Positions 9,422-18,173 of a DNA stretch of 64,000 bases are shown here, one piece after another (position 1 is the stretch's first letter; each line of letters opens with the position of its first letter). This DNA comes from Undibacterium paludis (GTDB taxonomy: Bacteria > Pseudomonadota > Gammaproteobacteria > Burkholderiales > Burkholderiaceae_D). A program made the translations under genes and the position numbers. Below the pieces are notes generated by a model. The model ran no database searches. It was not told the origin of the DNA and saw only the letters and a list, made by a program, of their open reading frames with translations. The stretch spans positions 248,001 through 312,000 of the forward strand of contig NZ_JAKZHX010000004.1 of the NCBI RefSeq assembly GCF_022568815.1, given 5' to 3'.

Positions 9422-11221
9422 TCATTTGCTGATTTTACTCCGTCCGACGAGGTCTATATCCACATAACGCCAGTTGGTGAAATCTACAGGATGGCGATAG
9501 TAATTCAACAGCCAGGGCTGTATCAGGTCTGCTGTCACCGGATGGATGCGCGTCACCCAGGGTGTATACCCATGCATCAGTTGCGCCATCTGCCGGTACA
9601 GCGCCGTACGTTCAGGACTGTCGCCAAGACGACTGGCCTGTTCATACAACTGATTGAAGGCCGGCAGGTTGAAGCGTGCATAGTTGGCGCGACCGGCATT
9701 GGGACCATATAAAAGCTGGTAAAAATTCTCGGCGTCTGGGAAATCCGCTATCCAGTTAGCCTCTGTCATCTGCACCTTGCCCAAACGGGCCGCGCGCAAG
9801 ACTTCAGAATGCTTGTCTGTTTTAAAACTGATATGTATGCCCAATGCGTCAAGATTCTTGCGCCAGACTTCATCACGCAGACGCCCTGTCGTGCTGGCCA
9901 GGCTATGCATTTGCAGATGCAGGGGTTGGCCATCGGGCAGGGTACGGTAATTATCTGCGCCTCGCTTATAGCCGAATTTATCAAGCAGGGCATTCGCCAG
10001 TTTCAGATCATATTGCACCGGTGTTCTGTAATTTGCATCATAGCCGAGTACATTTGGTGGCAAGGGTGATTGCGCCTGCATTGCCAGGCCTTTTTCTTGC
10101 AGGGCAATGTCTTCCTTGCTGTCATAGCTGAGCGCAATGGCACGACGCAGGGCGATCTTTTCCGGCGTGTAACCACCGATGACCGGGTCTTCCATGTTCA
10201 TCCACATGTAATAGGTTTGCAGTGGAGTAAACAGCGACAGGCGTACACCCTGTTTTTCCAATTCAGGTTTCAGCTTGCCTTTGTCCAGTACCATGCCAGA
10301 CAGGGGTGGTGGCACCTGCTCAAGATAGTCGAATTCATGATTCAAAAAACCCAGTACACGCGACTGCTGCTCTTCCATGATCTTGATCTCAACCTTGCTG
10401 ACCCGTGGCAAGGTTTGACCCGCAAGACTGGCTGCTATTTTTTTACTCGCCTCATCAATACCCTGGTCATTGAATATCACTTTGCGATAATTGGGATTTG
10501 CCAGCAATTCTATGCGGAAACTGCGTTGCCACTGCCCCAGCATGAAGGGGCCTGTACCTACCGGGTGATTGCCAACTTGATTGCCGTAGGCATCGACCAC
10601 CTCTTTGGCCAATGCCCCTGTCGCTGTCGTCGCCAGGATGAACAGCAGGTTACTGTCAGGCGCATTCAGGCGTATGCGCAGAGTGTATTTGTCTAATGCC
10701 TGTAAACCCGGGATACTGGTTTGCAAATTGAAGCCACCGGCCTTGCCGTCTTTCGCTGTTCGCAGTTTTTCGTCACCAAGCAATTTGCCTTCAAACATGA
10801 ACAGCCACGGCGATTTGACCGCGGGGTCGTACAAACGTTTGATGCTGTAGACATAATCTTCCACCGTCAATTCCCTGGGTTTGCCCTGGAATGCAGGATC
10901 AGGCGTAAAGAATATGCCAGGTTGCAGATGCAATAGATAAGTCTTGCCGCCATCGCTGATCTCTGGCATGGACTTCAGGGTGTTCGGTTTGATCTTGACC
11001 GGTCGCGCCAGGTAGTCATAGCGCAGCATGGGCTCAAAAATATTTTCATTGATACTGACCGAGGGGACGTCGGACGCCACGGCAGGATCCAGGCTGCTTT
11101 CCGGTGTGGTGACCAGGACACGCAAGACCTTTTCTGCCGCCGTTGCCGCCAGCACTGGCGAAACCGCGACAAGCAAACTGATTCCCAATACGGCGACACC
11201 TGTCATCAAGCGCAGCTTCAT
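9422..11221 (-). CDS. ABC-type peptide-binding protein (family 5, OppA/DppA-like)
   Basis: A periplasmic solute-binding protein of about 600 residues for oligopeptides. The longer frame from 11272 is rejected: the ATG at 11221 overlaps the stop of the upstream gene (ATGA) and gives an immediate signal peptide, MKLRLMTGVAVLGISLLVAV, cleaved after VLA. Family 5 features include the SINENIFEPMLRYDY segment near residue 50, GTGPFMLGQW near the middle and the lobe II region with ADFPDAENFYQLLYGPN. No ABC permease or ATPase gene lies next to it. It may feed a permease encoded elsewhere, as MppA does for the Opp system with murein tripeptide, or hand its ligand to the neighbouring transporter. A murein-peptide ligand is inferred from context. 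Confidence 0.92.
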   Translation of the reverse strand: MKLRLMTGVAVLGISLLVAVSPVLAATAAEKVLRVLVTTPESSLDPAVASDVPSVSINENIFEPMLRYDYLARPVKIKPNTLKSMPEISDGGKTYLLHLQPGIFFTPDPAFQGKPRELTVEDYVYSIKRLYDPAVKSPWLFMFEGKLLGDEKLRTAKDGKAGGFNLQTSIPGLQALDKYTLRIRLNAPDSNLLFILATTATGALAKEVVDAYGNQVGNHPVGTGPFMLGQWQRSFRIELLANPNYRKVIFNDQGIDEASKKIAASLAGQTLPRVSKVEIKIMEEQQSRVLGFLNHEFDYLEQVPPPLSGMVLDKGKLKPELEKQGVRLSLFTPLQTYYMWMNMEDPVIGGYTPEKIALRRAIALSYDSKEDIALQEKGLAMQAQSPLPPNVLGYDANYRTPVQYDLKLANALLDKFGYKRGADNYRTLPDGQPLHLQMHSLASTTGRLRDEVWRKNLDALGIHISFKTDKHSEVLRAARLGKVQMTEANWIADFPDAENFYQLLYGPNAGRANYARFNLPAFNQLYEQASRLGDSPERTALYRQMAQLMHGYTPWVTRIHPVTADLIQPWLLNYYRHPVDFTNWRYVDIDLVGRSKISK

Positions 11222-12213
11222 GCAGCGCCCCCTGACTGTAAACGCGGATTTGGCATGGTCAGGTAAAACCACTCTTCTCCTTCAGCAGCACCTGCATCGG
11301 GAAAGATAATACGTCCGCCCTTGTCTGCCCGGACTTCTGTGCCATCAGCACGTATGCCGATCAAATCACCTTCACGCAATTCATCAAAGCTGCGCCATTC
11401 ACGGACAAAACTGTCATCTGCATGGAACTTGTCGATCACGTCATAAATGCGCAAGGCTTCCATCACGTCGACAGGCCGGGGCGCAGCACCGGCAATCACG
11501 CCAAGATGACGCAAGGTATTGATGATGGCCTGGTAGGCGACTTCCGGCGCGTGCGGGTCGAGGTGTTGACCGCATTCCAGTGTCATGGCATAGCCGCCGA
11601 CTGAACGCATGTATTCCGTGGTGCCGACACCAAATCGGGTATCGGCATTGGCTACGGCCCTGGCATCCGCACCATGACTCAGGCGCAGCTGACGTCTTTC
11701 CACACCACGGGCATAGGTACTGAGCCAGCCATCAACCAGTCTGTGTACGCCCAGACGCATGGCCATCGCCAGTTCATGCCTGGCATGGCTGAATGATTCT
11801 AGCGGGCCACGATTGTTTTCCGGCCCTATCAGTACAAAGGGGTCACCCTGGCTGCGAAAAGAATGCAGGTCAAGCAAAACTTCATGCTGGGCCAGCAGTG
11901 GACATAGCCAGTTGGCGACATGATCTTCGAATTCCCTGACATCATCTGTCGGTATCAACCTGCGATTGAGATTGCGTTCACCTTCACGGGTACCTTGCTG
12001 ATAGGCCAGCGGATTGCAGACAGGCACCAGGGTCAGCTTGCCTGCAACGATTTGCAGGCTGCCGTTTTCCAGTTCGTCAATGACACGACGGATAGCCTGG
12101 GTGCCACAGGTTTCATTGCCATGCACGGCACCGGTGATAATGACACTGGTGCCAATTGCAGGGGAACTGAAGCTGCTGTTTTGAAAATGAAAAGAGTAAC
12201 TTTTTTCTGTCAT
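11218..12213 (-). CDS. M14-type amidohydrolase (succinylglutamate desuccinylase/aspartoacylase family)
   Basis: The protein belongs to the AstE/AspA branch of zinc carboxypeptidases, which also contains the murein peptide amidase MpaA. Zinc ligands are visible as His31 and Glu34 in AVHGNETCG and His117 in LLDLHSF; LECGQH near residue 215 supplies the probable catalytic glutamate. It has 331 residues, no signal peptide, and a small beta domain at the C-terminus. It overlaps by 4 bases with the genes on both sides, so translation of the three is coupled. The context suggests cleavage of L-Ala-D-Glu-mesoDAP peptides or a similar amide bond rather than arginine catabolism. The exact substrate is not proven. 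Confidence 0.85.
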   Translation of the reverse strand: MTEKSYSFHFQNSSFSSPAIGTSVIITGAVHGNETCGTQAIRRVIDELENGSLQIVAGKLTLVPVCNPLAYQQGTREGERNLNRRLIPTDDVREFEDHVANWLCPLLAQHEVLLDLHSFRSQGDPFVLIGPENNRGPLESFSHARHELAMAMRLGVHRLVDGWLSTYARGVERRQLRLSHGADARAVANADTRFGVGTTEYMRSVGGYAMTLECGQHLDPHAPEVAYQAIINTLRHLGVIAGAAPRPVDVMEALRIYDVIDKFHADDSFVREWRSFDELREGDLIGIRADGTEVRADKGGRIIFPDAGAAEGEEWFYLTMPNPRLQSGGAA

Positions 12214-13538
12214 GGCGTATCTGAACTCATGGCTTTTTTACCGAAACCGGGATCAACTCTGATCAGTGCTGTCACAATAAAGGTGGGCACGGCAGCAATG
12301 CAAATCCAGACAAAGAAATGCGCATAGCCAAGCTGCGCCTGCAACCAGCCACTAAACATGCCCGGCAGCATCATGCTCAACGCCATGAAGCCAGTGCAAA
12401 TTGCATAGTGTGCCGTCTTATGCTCGCCGTCAGCAATCATGATCATGTATAAAACATAGGCAGTAAAGCCAAAGCCATAACCCATTTGTTCTATGGCTAC
12501 TGCAGCACCGACCAGATACACATTTTGTGGTTGCATAAAAGCCAGGTAAACATAGACCAGGTGCGGTACATTGATGGCCAGTGCCATGGGCCACAGCATG
12601 CGTTTCAAACCAAACCTGGCGATCAGGCCGCCACCGGCCAGTCCGCCCACTGTCAACGCGATCATGCCCATAGTGCCGTAGACGATGCCAACTGCCTGGG
12701 TAGACAGACCCAGCCCCCCCTTATCCACGCTGTCAAGTAAAAATGGTGGTGCCATCTTTACCAGTTGCGCCTCACCAAAGCGATACAACAGGAGGAAAGC
12801 AATCGTTAATAATATATTTTTCTTCTTGATGAACTTGCCAAAGATGGTAAAAAAAGTGGCCACTACCTGATTCGGGTCTCCCTGGGCATGATCACTGTCA
12901 GGCTTGGGTAAAGCCCATTTATGATAGACAGACAGGCTGATGAACATGCCGGCCAGTATGCAAAACACCACCACCCAGCCAAACCGCACATTACCGGTCA
13001 TATCCTTCAGAGTGCCGGCGAGATAGACCAGGGCTCCCTGCCCCGTCAGCATGGAAATACGAAAAAACATGCTGCGTACGCCAACGAAGGCAGCCTGCTG
13101 ATGTTGTTCCAGCGCCAGCATGTAAAAGCCATCCGTACTGATATCGTGGGTTGCCGCACTGAAGGCCAGCAACCAGAAAGCCAGCAGGCTGGCCTGAAAA
13201 AAGCCGGGCAAGGGTATGGTCAGTGCCACCAGGCCAAACAAGGCGCCTATCAATAATTCCAGACTGATGATCCAGAAGCGTTTGGTCCTGAACATGTCGA
13301 CAAACGGTGACCAAAACGGTTTGATGACAAAAGGCAGATATAACCAGCTTGTATATAATGCAATATCCGCGTTAGAAATATCCATGTTTTTGTACATAAT
13401 CACGGAAAGTGTCATCACGACGACGTATGGAATCCCCTGGCTGAAATACAATGACGGTATCCAGCGCCATACTCCGTTCAGCGGCATAGCCTGCGTGGTA
13501 GCTTCTTTATTGACTGCCTGTATGATCTCGCTTGTCAT
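12210..13538 (-). CDS. AmpG-like major facilitator permease
   Basis: A 12-helix inner-membrane transporter of 442 residues. The first helix region carries SLYFSQGIPYVVV, a hallmark of the AmpG/PAT branch that imports anhydro-muropeptides, and AATHDISTDGFYM matches the conserved acidic loop of the same branch. It is the first gene of the minus-strand operon and overlaps the amidohydrolase gene by 4 bases. AmpG of E. coli carries GlcNAc-anhydroMurNAc peptides from periplasm to cytoplasm; a related muropeptide or amino-sugar cargo is likely here. The name ampG is not assigned because the genome may hold a second, truer copy. Confidence 0.88.
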   Translation of the reverse strand: MTSEIIQAVNKEATTQAMPLNGVWRWIPSLYFSQGIPYVVVMTLSVIMYKNMDISNADIALYTSWLYLPFVIKPFWSPFVDMFRTKRFWIISLELLIGALFGLVALTIPLPGFFQASLLAFWLLAFSAATHDISTDGFYMLALEQHQQAAFVGVRSMFFRISMLTGQGALVYLAGTLKDMTGNVRFGWVVVFCILAGMFISLSVYHKWALPKPDSDHAQGDPNQVVATFFTIFGKFIKKKNILLTIAFLLLYRFGEAQLVKMAPPFLLDSVDKGGLGLSTQAVGIVYGTMGMIALTVGGLAGGGLIARFGLKRMLWPMALAINVPHLVYVYLAFMQPQNVYLVGAAVAIEQMGYGFGFTAYVLYMIMIADGEHKTAHYAICTGFMALSMMLPGMFSGWLQAQLGYAHFFVWICIAAVPTFIVTALIRVDPGFGKKAMSSDTP

Positions 13539-13573
13539 CTCTGTCTTTTATGATTGGAGTAAGGGCATGGATA

Positions 13574-13598
13574 TCTTCCCAGCAAAATGCGGGGAAGA
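13574..13598. promoter_or_regulatory. Inverted repeat in the divergent promoter region
   Basis: TCTTCCC and GGGAAGA, separated by 11 bases, form a dyad between the divergent permease and kinase operons. A single GGGAAGA also occurs at 5391-5399 upstream of murQ. It is a possible operator for the nearby LysR regulator or another factor; no binding evidence exists. Confidence 0.3.
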
Positions 13599-13759
13599 CG
13601 ATTGAAATTTAGCAAGCTTTACATAGCAAAAAGTTATAAGCAGCTTGTATATTTTCATTCGCAGCCCGTACCTGAAGCGCCCTATGATAAACGAACAACT
13701 GCCAGTTATTGCAAATCAGTTCAACGATGTCCTACCAATTTCCCAGGAAACGCACCTTT

Positions 13760-14704
13760 ATGCCCGCTGAGCAGCCAGGCAAGCCCATTGCCCTGGGCAT
13801 AGATGCTGGCGGCACGCAGACGCGCTGGGCCCTGGCCAGCCGGGACGAGCAGATCCTTGCCAGCGGCACGGCAGCGGGCCTGACGGCATTGCAAACTGAT
13901 AACGCCGAAGGCATGGAAGACCTGCGCCAGATATTTGCCGGACTGGCGGCTACAGCCAGCAGTCATGGACATGTTTGCAGCATCAGGGCGGGTATCACGG
14001 GATTTGGCGGCGACGCCCATACACTGCCTGACCTGCTGGCTGAATGCTTTGCCATGCCACAGTCGCACATATCGGTCAGCAACGATATAGAAATTGCTTT
14101 CCTCGACATCTTCAAACCAGGCGCAGGTTATCTGATCTATGCGGGCACCGGCTCCATTGCTGCCTATATAGACGAAAATCATGTGTTCCACCGTGCCGGC
14201 GGCCGTGGCTACCTGCTTGACGATGCCGGCGGCGGTTTCTGGATAGCCCGTGAAGCCATGCGCAGCCTGTGGCGCGCCGAAGATGAACATCCTGATCACT
14301 GGAAAAGCTCCGAAATGGCCAAACGCCTGTTCAAACTGATCGGCGGCAACGACTGGAATCTTTCGCGTGATTTTATCTATCATCGCAGCCGTGGCGACAT
14401 AGGCAAGCTGGCCCTGGCCGTGGCTGCCGCAGCCAACAGCGACCCTGCCGCCATGGCCATCCTGCACGATGCCGGCAAGGAACTGGCACGCCTGGGTGTT
14501 GCCATGTGCTCTCGCTTTGGCAATAAACCTATTGCACTCAGTGGCAGAGTACAGGAACTGCATCCCGCCATCGTGGAATCCTTACGCCAGAACCTGCCGC
14601 CAGAAATCAGCCTGCGCCAGAGCACATGCCAAGCCCATTTTTCCGCAGCCAGACTGGCTGCCCGACAACTGAAGAAAATCAATGATGAACAAGACCAGCC
14701 TTAG
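13760..14704 (+). CDS. BadF/BcrA-family amino-sugar kinase (GlcNAc or MurNAc kinase)
   Basis: An ASKHA-fold kinase with the phosphate-1 loop ALGIDAGGTQTRWALA near the N-terminus, the IYAGTGSIAAY phosphate-2 segment and GGRGYLLDDAGGGFWI, which is diagnostic of the N-acetylglucosamine kinase/MurK group. The frame is open from a TTG at 13709, and an ATG at 13727 is also possible. The ATG at 13760 is preferred because AGGAAA lies about 10 bases ahead and the protein then begins just before the glycine loop. MurK of Clostridium phosphorylates both MurNAc and GlcNAc at position 6. With MurQ encoded 8 kb away, this enzyme would supply MurNAc-6-phosphate without a PTS. It heads an operon with the amidase and carboxypeptidase genes and overlaps the amidase gene by 23 bases. 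Confidence 0.88.
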   Translation: MPAEQPGKPIALGIDAGGTQTRWALASRDEQILASGTAAGLTALQTDNAEGMEDLRQIFAGLAATASSHGHVCSIRAGITGFGGDAHTLPDLLAECFAMPQSHISVSNDIEIAFLDIFKPGAGYLIYAGTGSIAAYIDENHVFHRAGGRGYLLDDAGGGFWIAREAMRSLWRAEDEHPDHWKSSEMAKRLFKLIGGNDWNLSRDFIYHRSRGDIGKLALAVAAAANSDPAAMAILHDAGKELARLGVAMCSRFGNKPIALSGRVQELHPAIVESLRQNLPPEISLRQSTCQAHFSAARLAARQLKKINDEQDQP

Positions 14705-15560
14705 TTTCAGTTTATATAGCGGTATTGCCGCCCTCAGCCTGCTCATCAGCGGTTGCGCCACCAACGCCAGTCGTGCACCGGTAGAGACACGCAGCGACAA
14801 TCCTGCCATCAGCGTCGCTGTCAATGAGAAAGCCATAGACAGCAGCATATCTGCCAAGAGCCAGGAAGAACGTGTGCAGTTCATCATCCTGCATTACACC
14901 GCCATCGACCAGCCGACGTCTCTACGGGTACTGAGCCAGAAAGAAGTCAGTGCCCATTACCTGGTTGGCGATGAGGACCCGGTCAAGGTCTGGCAACTGG
15001 TGCCGGAAAATCGCATGTCCTATCACGCCGGACTCAGCGAATGGAAAGGCTACAGCCGCCTCAATGCCAGTTCCATCGGCATAGAAATCGTCAATCTTGG
15101 TTTCAAGGATACGCCTGAGGGCCGTGTTTACTTCCCCTTCCCGCAAGCGCAGATAGATCGCGTCATACAGCTGGTGCGCGATATTTCTGCCCGTTACCAG
15201 ATACGACCCGAATACATACTGGGCCACTCCGACATTGCACCGCAACGCAAATCTGACCCCGGCCCGATGTTCCCATGGAAGCAACTGGCCGATGCCGGCC
15301 TGATTCCCTGGCCGAATGCCGACGAAGTGGCACTGCGCCAGCCAGCCTATGAAGTGCAGTTGCCCGATGTCAAATGGTTCCAGCAAAAACTGGCGCAATA
15401 CGGTTATGGCGTGCCGCAAACTGGTATGCTGGATGAGGCGACTCGCAGCGTACTGGTGGCGTTCCAGACCAAATACCGGCCCGCCAAATTCGACGGCATG
15501 CCCGACGCAGAAACCGCCGCCATGCTCGACACCCTGCTCGCCAGCCTGAAAGCAAAATAA
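14682..15560 (+). CDS. amiD: N-acetylmuramoyl-L-alanine amidase, AmiD-like lipoprotein
   Basis: The enzyme cuts the bond between MurNAc and L-alanine in peptidoglycan or its anhydro fragments. A lipoprotein signal ends at Cys25 (LLISGC), so it is probably anchored in the outer membrane facing the periplasm. The Amidase_2 domain shows zinc ligands His71 (ILHYTA), His182 (GHSDIAP) and Asp192, with Glu135 (GIEIVN) and Lys190 as the catalytic pair seen in E. coli AmiD. A peptidoglycan-binding domain follows from about residue 228 to 285. The 292 residues fit the family. Two ATG codons stand in tandem at the start and either may be used. The next gene begins 2 bases after the stop. Confidence 0.93.
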   Translation: MMNKTSLSFSLYSGIAALSLLISGCATNASRAPVETRSDNPAISVAVNEKAIDSSISAKSQEERVQFIILHYTAIDQPTSLRVLSQKEVSAHYLVGDEDPVKVWQLVPENRMSYHAGLSEWKGYSRLNASSIGIEIVNLGFKDTPEGRVYFPFPQAQIDRVIQLVRDISARYQIRPEYILGHSDIAPQRKSDPGPMFPWKQLADAGLIPWPNADEVALRQPAYEVQLPDVKWFQQKLAQYGYGVPQTGMLDEATRSVLVAFQTKYRPAKFDGMPDAETAAMLDTLLASLKAK

Positions 15561-15562
15561 GC

Positions 15563-16066
15563 ATGCAGGCAAAAATCATCATCCCGCCGGAACTGCTACA
15601 GCAACGCGGTTTGCTCAGACAGGAAGAAGCTCAACAACTGGTGCTGGCAGAAACCGGCGAAGACGGCCGACAATACCTGCTGACCCCTGCAGCCAACCAG
15701 GCATGGCAAGCCATGAAACAGGCAGCCGCCAACGATGGTATAGACTTGCTGATGATTTCTGCCTTTCGCAGCGTCGCCAGGCAGACAGAAATCATCAGCG
15801 ACAAACTCGCCAGCGGCATGATACTGGCAGACATTTTGCAAGTCTGCGCCCCGCCTGGTTACAGTGAACACCATACTGGCCGCGCCATCGACATTGCGAT
15901 GCCGGAAGACCCTGAACTCGAAATCTCTTTCGACACCACACCTGCCTTTGCCTGGCTGAAAAACAATGCAGCGCGTTTTGGTTTTCAGATGTCCTACCCC
16001 CCCGGAAATAGTAGTGGCTTTCAATATGAACCCTGGCACTGGTGTTTTGAAAAAACCAGTACCTGA
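15563..16066 (+). CDS. M15B D-alanyl-D-alanine carboxypeptidase (VanY-like)
   Basis: A small zinc peptidase of 167 residues that removes the terminal D-alanine from pentapeptides or trims wall peptides. The motif SEHHTGRAID gives zinc ligands His103 and Asp110, and EPWHW gives Glu156 and His159. SAFRS near residue 66 supplies the conserved arginine. No signal peptide or membrane anchor is present, unlike classic VanY, so it probably acts in the cytoplasm on imported muropeptides. It is the third gene of the kinase-amidase operon and is convergent with the exporter permease, 5 bases away. Confidence 0.9.
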   Translation: MQAKIIIPPELLQQRGLLRQEEAQQLVLAETGEDGRQYLLTPAANQAWQAMKQAAANDGIDLLMISAFRSVARQTEIISDKLASGMILADILQVCAPPGYSEHHTGRAIDIAMPEDPELEISFDTTPAFAWLKNNAARFGFQMSYPPGNSSGFQYEPWHWCFEKTST

Positions 16067-16071
16067 AAATT

Positions 16072-17205
16072 TCAGTCCAGAGTCTGCCTATACCTCTTCA
16101 AGGCAACAATGCCGGCCAGCAGCAAAAATACCAGCATGGGCCACAATTCCGGCGTGAGTTGATTTGCCGTATTCCCCTTCAATAAAATACCGCGCACGAT
16201 GCGTAGGAAATGGGTCAATGGCAGGGCCTCACCTAAGGTCTGCGCCCATTCCGGCATGGCACGGAAAGGAAACATGAAGCCGGACAAGAGCAGGGACGGC
16301 AAGAAGAAAAAGAAGGTCATCTGCATTGCTTGCAACTGGTTTTTGGCTATCGTGGAAAAGGTGAAGCCAACGGCCAGATTAGCCAGGATGAAAACGCCTA
16401 TCATGCTCATCAACAGGCTGAAACTGCCCATCATCGGCACTTCAAACAGCAGGAAAGCAGCACTGATGATGACACCCAGTTGTATATAGCCTATCAGCAC
16501 GTAAGGCAGGATTTTACCGACCATGACTTCTGCCGGGCGCACTGGCGTTGCCAGCAGGTTTTCCATGGTACCCCGTTCGCGTTCACGCGTCATGGCCAGT
16601 GAAGTCAGCATGACCATGGTCATGGTGAGTATCGTGCCTATCAGGCCAGGGACGATGTTATAACGTGACAGGCCTTCAGGGTTATAGCGACGGTGCACGC
16701 GCACTTCATAAGCCGGTACGCCGGTTTGCAGGTATTGCAAAGGACCTTTCAAATCATGGTGCAGGGCCTGGGTAGCAATGGCGTTTAAAGCCGCGATGGC
16801 ATTGCCTGAGGCGGAAGGATCAGTGGCATCGACAGATATCAGCAGGGCCGGTTTTTCACCACGTACCAGTTGCTGGGTAAATTGCGGTGGTATCACCAGC
16901 ATGAATTGTATTTTGCCATTTTCAAGTAAGGTTTCTGCCTCTTGTTCACTCTGGCTCGTGGAATCGATACGGAAATAACCCGTGTTTTGCATGGCGACGA
17001 CAAAGCTGCGCGCCAGCGGACTGTTGTCCGTACTGACTACCGCGGTTGGCAAACCCTTTGGGTCGGTATTAATGGCATAACCAAACAGGATAAGCTGCAA
17101 AACCGGTATGCCGACTGCCATGGCAAATGTCAGGCGGTCGCGCATCATCTGCTGAAATTCCTTGACGAAAATGGCGAACATGCGCGCCAGAGAAAAGCGC
17201 TTCAT
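16072..17205 (-). CDS. ABC-2 type exporter permease (YbhS/YbhR-like)
   Basis: An inner-membrane permease of 377 residues. It has one N-terminal helix, a large periplasmic domain (about residues 45-175) and five further helices towards the C-terminus, the usual layout of ABC2_membrane_3 proteins. The conserved TRERERGTMENLLATPVRP loop lies near residue 210. Its start overlaps the stop of the ATPase gene (ATGA). E. coli YbhFSR has two different permeases; only one is encoded here, so it probably works as a homodimer. It is the last gene of the exporter operon. Confidence 0.92.
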   Translation of the reverse strand: MKRFSLARMFAIFVKEFQQMMRDRLTFAMAVGIPVLQLILFGYAINTDPKGLPTAVVSTDNSPLARSFVVAMQNTGYFRIDSTSQSEQEAETLLENGKIQFMLVIPPQFTQQLVRGEKPALLISVDATDPSASGNAIAALNAIATQALHHDLKGPLQYLQTGVPAYEVRVHRRYNPEGLSRYNIVPGLIGTILTMTMVMLTSLAMTRERERGTMENLLATPVRPAEVMVGKILPYVLIGYIQLGVIISAAFLLFEVPMMGSFSLLMSMIGVFILANLAVGFTFSTIAKNQLQAMQMTFFFFLPSLLLSGFMFPFRAMPEWAQTLGEALPLTHFLRIVRGILLKGNTANQLTPELWPMLVFLLLAGIVALKRYRQTLD

Positions 17206-18173
17206 GCCACCACCTTTTGCCTGATGTCGTCTTTGGAAAAATTATCAGGCGCACTGGCAATCAGACTGATGAAAACATCTTCCAGATTGGCTGCACTGGA
17301 TGTGACGTGTATATTCGCCTGATGCCTGATCGTGTCGAGCGCCTGCAAGACCAGCCCCTCATCCAGCCCGGCCACGTGAACAGCATTGCCAAAGGCTGCG
17401 ACACTCAAGACACCCGGTGCAGATTTCAATGGTTCCAGCAAAGTTCCCAGTTGTTCGCCTTGCAGTGTCCAGACCTTGAGTTTGGAATCACGGATGATGT
17501 CAGCTTCGGTGCCACGCGCCAGTATCTTGCCGTAGGCGATATACACAAGTTCATGGCAACGCTCCGCTTCATCCATGTAATGGGTGGACACCAGCACGGT
17601 AATGCCCTGGTCCGCCAGCAAATGAATCTGGTCCCAGAAATCGCGACGTGCCTTGGGATCGACACCAGCTGTCGGCTCATCAAGCAATAACAGTCGTGGC
17701 TCATGAATGAGACAGGCGGCCAGCGCCAGTCTCTGTTTCCAGCCGCCCGACAATGAGCCTGCCAGTTGATGCTGACGAGCTGTCAGGCCCAGTCTTTCCA
17801 GCGACTGATCTACTGCGTTTTTTCTGTTTGCCAACTCAAACAGGCGTGCGACAAAATCCAGATTCTGACGTATCGACAAATCATCGTATAAACCAAATTT
17901 TTGCGTCATGTAACCAACCTGGCGCTTGATCTGCTCAGCCTGTTTGATGATGTCCAGCCCCAGGCAGGAACCTGTGCCGGCATCAGGTGTCAGCAAACCG
18001 CACAGCATGCGTATGGTAGTAGTTTTACCACTGCCATTAGGGCCGAGAAAGCCGCATATACGGCCTTTGGCGACTTGCAGTTCCACCTTGTCGACCACAG
18101 CGCGGCCACCATAGGATTTGCTCAGGCCATGCACATCAATGGCCAGGTTGCCCATATCGACGGCGGCATTCAC
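17202..18173 (-). CDS. ABC exporter ATP-binding protein (YbhF-like, single domain)
   Basis: The nucleotide-binding subunit of the exporter, 323 residues. Walker A is GPNGSGKTTT, the signature is LSGGWKQRL and Walker B is LLLLDEPTAGVD. The start is a GTG that overlaps the stop of the membrane-fusion gene by 4 bases. E. coli YbhF is about twice as long because it fuses two such domains; here there is one, so the active pump needs two copies. The remainder after residue 225 is the accessory region seen in drug-export ATPases. Confidence 0.93.
   Translation of the reverse strand: MNAAVDMGNLAIDVHGLSKSYGGRAVVDKVELQVAKGRICGFLGPNGSGKTTTIRMLCGLLTPDAGTGSCLGLDIIKQAEQIKRQVGYMTQKFGLYDDLSIRQNLDFVARLFELANRKNAVDQSLERLGLTARQHQLAGSLSGGWKQRLALAACLIHEPRLLLLDEPTAGVDPKARRDFWDQIHLLADQGITVLVSTHYMDEAERCHELVYIAYGKILARGTEADIIRDSKLKVWTLQGEQLGTLLEPLKSAPGVLSVAAFGNAVHVAGLDEGLVLQALDTIRHQANIHVTSSAANLEDVFISLIASAPDNFSKDDIRQKVVA

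Noticed and set aside
13721..14563. Open frame of 280 codons opposite the sugar kinase gene
   Set aside because: The kinase motifs on the plus strand are unambiguous; the antisense frame has no recognisable motif.
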